This document shows positions 7,255-9,432 of a stretch of 9,432 nt of DNA, piece by piece. The translations under genes and the position numbers were made by a program. The notes under the pieces are model-generated. The model searched no databases, was not told the origin of the DNA, and saw only the letters and a list, made by a program, of their open reading frames with translations. Numbering within the stretch: the first letter of the stretch is position 1; every line of letters begins with the position of its first letter. This DNA comes from Bacteroidota bacterium (GTDB lineage Bacteria > Bacteroidota > Bacteroidia > Cytophagales > Cyclobacteriaceae), in NCBI GenBank assembly GCA_023412765.1, contig JAEZBX010000275.1, forward strand, positions 1-9,432. Direction: 5' to 3'.

Positions 7255-7289
7255 CAGCTGTCAGCTATCAGCCGTCAGCTGACAGCTTT
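7255..7289. repeat. Heptad array 1: five degenerate 7-bp units in the pre-tmRNA leader
   Basis: Five consecutive units read CAGCTGT, CAGCTAT, CAGCCGT, CAGCTGA and CAGCTTT. The array folds: AGCTGTCAGCT (7256-7266) is the exact reverse complement of AGCTGACAGCT (7277-7287), an 11-bp stem with a 10-base loop. It begins 4 bases upstream of the mature tmRNA 5' end, so it would form a hairpin in the tmRNA precursor if transcription starts at the promoter at 7306-7313. Twenty bases (7253-7272) recur exactly in array 2. Confidence 0.85.
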
Positions 7290-7305
7290 AGCCTGCGTAA
7301 GATGA

Positions 7306-7313
7306 CAAATATA
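7306..7313 (-). promoter_or_regulatory. Likely ssrA promoter, -7 element TATATTTG
   Basis: On the minus strand these bases read TATATTTG, a perfect match to the Bacteroidota housekeeping -7 consensus TAnnTTTG. Transcription would start near 7300, giving a leader of about 50 bases before the mature tmRNA 5' end at 7251, to be removed by processing. The -33 region shows only TTC at the right distance (7333-7331, 17-bp spacer) instead of TTG. Position and match quality make it the best promoter candidate in the window. Confidence 0.6.
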
Positions 7314-7334
7314 GAGGGAAAAAAGTTCTCGAAT

Positions 7335-7369
7335 AAGCTGACAGCTGTCAGCTATCAGCTTACAGCTTG
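7335..7369. repeat. Heptad array 2: five degenerate 7-bp units upstream of the ssrA promoter
   Basis: Units read AAGCTGA, CAGCTGT, CAGCTAT, CAGCTTA and CAGCTTG. It contains an 18-bp perfect palindrome, AGCTGACAGCTGTCAGCT (7336-7353). It sits just upstream of the -33 region of the putative ssrA promoter. It shares a 20-base exact direct repeat with array 1 (7340-7359 versus 7253-7272, 87 bp apart). Confidence 0.85.
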
Positions 7370-7622
7370 GGCGCAGGTATTTTTAAAAACCGCATCATTT
7401 TTCGGATCTGCCATTACTCCAACCTTAAAAACAAGTGCGGTCCATTGATGAAAACTTATCCGGATTTCCTAATGCTGTAAACGAGTTATCAACTCCCGCC
7501 AACGCATCTATCTTAATCATAGAACCACGCTGTCACCGATTAAACGTGTCGCAAAAAAAATCTACTAAAGGGTTAAATTAATACGGAACGTTTAAAGCCT
7601 AAGGTCCAAATTGTTAAGAGTG
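7370..7622. other. Intergenic stretch with no supported gene
   Basis: These 253 bases lie between heptad arrays 2 and 3, in the divergent gap between ssrA and dnaX. I see no coding region of convincing length, no tRNA cloverleaf, no CRISPR spacing and no clear TAnnTTTG promoter. An A8 run is at 7554-7561. The only coding-like signal is a 19-codon minus-strand frame (7414-7355), treated under findings. Confidence 0.6.
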
Positions 7623-7660
7623 CGGCTGACAGCTGACGGCTGATGGCTGTCAGCTTTTTT
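7623..7660 (+). repeat. Heptad array 3 forming a hairpin with T6 tail, upstream of dnaX
   Basis: Units read CGGCTGA, CAGCTGA, CGGCTGA, TGGCTGT and CAGCTTT, again exactly five. GCTGACAGC (7625-7633) pairs perfectly with GCTGTCAGC (7646-7654) around a 12-base loop, directly followed by six T (7655-7660). This has the form of an intrinsic terminator for plus-strand transcription. It ends 47 bases before the dnaX ATG, so it could shield dnaX from upstream transcription, or attenuate dnaX if the promoter lies upstream. It could also simply be a third copy of the repeat family. Confidence 0.75.
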
Positions 7661-7707
7661 AATCTACGAACTTTAAACTTTAGCGACCAAACTATATCTT
7701 GCAGCGG

Positions 7708-8820
7708 ATGGAAAATTTTGTTGTCTCTGCGCGAAAATACCGGCCTTCCGGATTTGATGAGGTTGTGGGTCAGGAGCATATCACTACCACGCTAAAGAAT
7801 GCCATCGACAATAATAAACTAGCACAAGCACTCCTGTTCTGTGGCCCGCGAGGCGTCGGCAAAACAACTTGCGCACGGATCGTCGCGCGCCTGATTAATG
7901 GCTTCGAAGAAAAAGCAGAAACGAATTCACTGAATATTTTTGAGCTGGATGCCGCATCCAATAATTCAGTCGAAGATATCAGGAATCTGATCGAACAGGT
8001 TCGATACCCACCTCAATTCGGAAAGTTCAAAGTATATATCATCGATGAAGTGCACATGCTCTCCAACGCAGCATTTAATGCGTTCCTGAAGACGTTGGAG
8101 GAACCACCATCGTACGCCATCTTCATCCTGGCCACCACGGAAAAACATAAGGTAATACCAACTATCTTATCGCGGTGCCAGATCTTTGATTTTAACCGCA
8201 TACAAATCAGCGATATTACCAATCACCTTAAGAAAATCGCTGAGCGTGAAGGAATCGCCGCGGAAGAGGAAGCACTGCACCTTATTTCACAAAAAGCAGA
8301 TGGCGCGCTTCGCGACGCGCTTTCAATCTTCGACCTGATGGTTACATATGCTGCGGGCAAAGGTGTTACTTTCAAGTCGACGCTCAAGAACCTGCACATA
8401 CTGGACTATGACTATTACTTTGACATTGTCGATGCGCTGCTAAGTCAAAACCATTCACAACCCCTTCTGTTGCTGGATGAAATTCTGAGAAAAGGATTCG
8501 ATGGACATAATTTTATCGTAGGCCTGGGAGAGCATTTAAGAAATCTTCTTGTATCCCAGGATGCCAGGACGACCAACCTGATGGAGGTCCCTGAAAGTGT
8601 AAAGAAAAAATATGCACTCCAGGCTCAGTCGGCTCCACCTTCACTGCTGCTTACATGGCTGAACATTGCCAGTCAATGTGACATCAACTATAAGACGCTG
8701 AAAAACCAGCGCCTGGGCGTCGAGTTAGCGCTCATGAAAATGGCTAACGTCACGGCTATTCTGCAACCAGAGGAACTCGAGTTACAAAACGAGGGATTAA
8801 AAAAAAAAGTAGTAGCGTAG
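7708..8820 (+). CDS. dnaX: DNA polymerase III gamma/tau subunit DnaX, first frame (short, gamma-like form)
   Basis: This frame encodes the AAA+ clamp-loader motor that opens and loads the beta clamp at the replication fork. Numbering from ATG 7708 (370 aa): Walker A GPRGVGKTT (46-54), Walker B IIDEVH (111-116), sensor 1 ATTE (142-145), SRC with arginine finger Arg156, sensor 2 Arg202 in ALRDAL, then the collar domain to about 355. A TTG exists at 7699, but ATG 7708 gives the family start MENFVVSARKYRP. The four cysteines of the E. coli DnaX zinc module are absent (residues 64-78 lack Cys). The frame stops at 8818-8820 shortly after ten A, far short of the usual 570-650 residues. A -1 shift joins it to the frame below, so this probably represents the short product of a recoded gene rather than a truncated one. 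Confidence 0.95.
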   Translation: MENFVVSARKYRPSGFDEVVGQEHITTTLKNAIDNNKLAQALLFCGPRGVGKTTCARIVARLINGFEEKAETNSLNIFELDAASNNSVEDIRNLIEQVRYPPQFGKFKVYIIDEVHMLSNAAFNAFLKTLEEPPSYAIFILATTEKHKVIPTILSRCQIFDFNRIQISDITNHLKKIAEREGIAAEEEALHLISQKADGALRDALSIFDLMVTYAAGKGVTFKSTLKNLHILDYDYYFDIVDALLSQNHSQPLLLLDEILRKGFDGHNFIVGLGEHLRNLLVSQDARTTNLMEVPESVKKKYALQAQSAPPSLLLTWLNIASQCDINYKTLKNQRLGVELALMKMANVTAILQPEELELQNEGLKKKVVA

Positions 8821-8834
8821 AGGAAACTTCCCTA
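8791..8834 (+). promoter_or_regulatory. dnaX: Putative -1 recoding site of dnaX (A10 slippery run and flanks)
   Basis: Ten A (8799-8808) are read TTA AAA AAA AAA GTA in the first frame, so A AAA AAA (8802-8808) is a correctly phased -1 slippery heptamer. Insertion of one A by RNA polymerase would have the same effect. The -1 frame is open from after TAA 8745-8747 and the zero frame stops at 8818-8820, so the switch must occur within about 70 bases, and A10 is the only obvious slip site there. GAGGGA (8791-8796), Shine-Dalgarno-like, precedes the run. A weak bulged 5-bp hairpin (8818-8834) follows it. Confidence 0.7.
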
Positions 8835-9431
8835 GAACCTTTAGCAACTGCAACACCTTCTTCCACAAGACCTAAAAAGACAAACGGACATTCTGAGGCC
8901 CAGGAAACTGCTGTAGCAGAACTAGAAATGGAGCGGCCTGCTGCGACGCTTCCGAAATCCGCCAGGCCATCCGTTAAGCTACCAACCAAAAGTACCATCA
9001 AGCTTACGGATATTTTAAAAAGTAAATCTGTCGAGACTACAACGCAGACAGCTGAGGTCCACCCTGATGTCAACGAACCATTTACTGTCGAACAACTGCA
9101 TTTAGTCTGGACCGATTTTGCAGAACAGCGAAAAAAATTTCAAGCTGAGTTTCAACTGCTTTCACAGCCTTATGAAATTCGCGAAAACCAGATTATAATT
9201 CACTTACTAAGCACGGTCCAGGAAACGCTTCTATCAAATTTCAAAACTGATCTGATTGGCTACCTCCGCACGAATCTTAAAAACAACAGTATCTTGGTGG
9301 TCGGCGAATTGAAAGAATCCGAAGAGAAGCAAATGCTGTATACACCTCGCGATAAGTTCGAATATCTTCTCGAGAAAAACCCATTGCTGAAGGAAATGCG
9401 GGATCGGCTTGGGCTGGACCCTGATTTTTAG
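8808..9431 (+). CDS. dnaX: DnaX C-terminal (tau-specific) part, reached by -1 frameshift
   Basis: This frame continues DnaX after a -1 shift at the A10 run, adding 207 residues to the first 367 for a long form of about 574. The first 85 or so residues are a low-complexity Ser/Thr/Pro/Glu/Lys linker. The rest is a compact domain from about FTVEQLHLVW (9079-9108) through NPLLKEMRDRLGLDPDF to TAG at 9429-9431, resembling the conserved C-terminal domain of Bacteroidota DnaX. In other bacteria the tau-specific region binds the replicase alpha subunit and the DnaB helicase. The first ATG in this frame is 8928, inside the linker, with no ribosome binding site, so independent translation is unlikely. 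The intact conserved end and absence of stops over 600 bases argue that this frame is translated. Confidence 0.88.
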   Translation, partial: SSSVEETSLEPLATATPSSTRPKKTNGHSEAQETAVAELEMERPAATLPKSARPSVKLPTKSTIKLTDILKSKSVETTTQTAEVHPDVNEPFTVEQLHLVWTDFAEQRKKFQAEFQLLSQPYEIRENQIIIHLLSTVQETLLSNFKTDLIGYLRTNLKNNSILVVGELKESEEKQMLYTPRDKFEYLLEKNPLLKEMRDRLGLDPDF

Positions 9432-9432
9432 G

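Noticed and set aside
7206..7448. Plus-strand open frame of 80 codons over the tmRNA 5' region
   Set aside because: It is antisense to tmRNA, and its repeated TAVSYQ peptide is only the translation of the heptad arrays.
7450..7500. DnaA boxes or a replication origin near dnaX (CTTATCCGG, GTTATCAAC)
   Set aside because: Neither matches TTATCCACA well, there is no cluster of boxes and no unwinding element; two partial matches are expected by chance.
7255..7657. CRISPR array
   Set aside because: Units are 7 bp and contiguous, with no 25-40 bp repeats or unique spacers of constant size.
7661..7707. dnaX promoter (TAAACTTTA or TATATCTTG)
   Set aside because: Both resemble TAnnTTTG only with wrong spacing or substitutions, and no TTG -33 element is well placed.
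7573..7779. Minus-strand open frame of 68 codons across heptad array 3 and the dnaX start
   Set aside because: It overlaps the dnaX start in antisense, and its LTAISRQLSA part is a repeat translation. No family resemblance.
8928..9431. Independent gene starting at ATG 8928
   Set aside because: The frame is open well before this ATG back to the A10 run, there is no ribosome binding site, and the protein ends as the DnaX C-terminus does.

Overview
The window looks like a chromosomal segment of a Bacteroidota bacterium, probably of the Cytophagales/Chitinophagales type. Four things point that way: a DnaX beginning MENFVVSARKYRP and lacking the zinc-binding cysteines, a tmRNA tag ending in NYAMAA, a perfect TAnnTTTG promoter element in front of ssrA, and little use of Shine-Dalgarno starts. 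The placement is inferred from recognised family features, not from a database search.

Positions 13-6680 (minus strand) hold five tightly packed signalling genes, probably one transcription unit. In order of transcription they are a REC-histidine kinase (6680-5460), a 1197-residue membrane hybrid kinase with CHASE3, HAMP, GAF, coiled coil, HisKA, HATPase and three receivers (5411-1818), a stand-alone receiver (1810-1436), a CheR methyltransferase (1428-595) and a CheB methylesterase domain without a receiver (576-13). No CheA, CheW, chemoreceptor, Hpt domain or DNA-binding output is visible. The set reads as a phosphorelay in which CheR/CheB may methylate something other than a classical chemoreceptor, possibly the Glu/Gln-rich coil of the hybrid kinase.

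Positions 6681-7707 hold no convincing protein gene. They contain two palindromes, the complete tmRNA gene ssrA (minus, 7251-6861) with tag GESNYAMAA, its likely promoter, and three 35-bp arrays of five degenerate 7-bp units (type CAGCTGT). One array lies in the pre-tmRNA leader, one just upstream of the ssrA promoter, and one, with a T6 tail, shortly before dnaX.

Positions 7708-9431 (plus strand) encode DnaX, the clamp-loader subunit of DNA polymerase III, split over two frames. The first frame ends at 8820 after the ATPase and collar part. A run of ten A (8799-8808) lies in the overlap, and a -1 shift there continues into a normal tau-type C-terminus. This is the most interesting feature: a probable programmed ribosomal frameshift or transcriptional slippage site making a short (about 370 aa) and a long (about 574 aa) DnaX. 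A sequencing error in the homopolymer is the main alternative.
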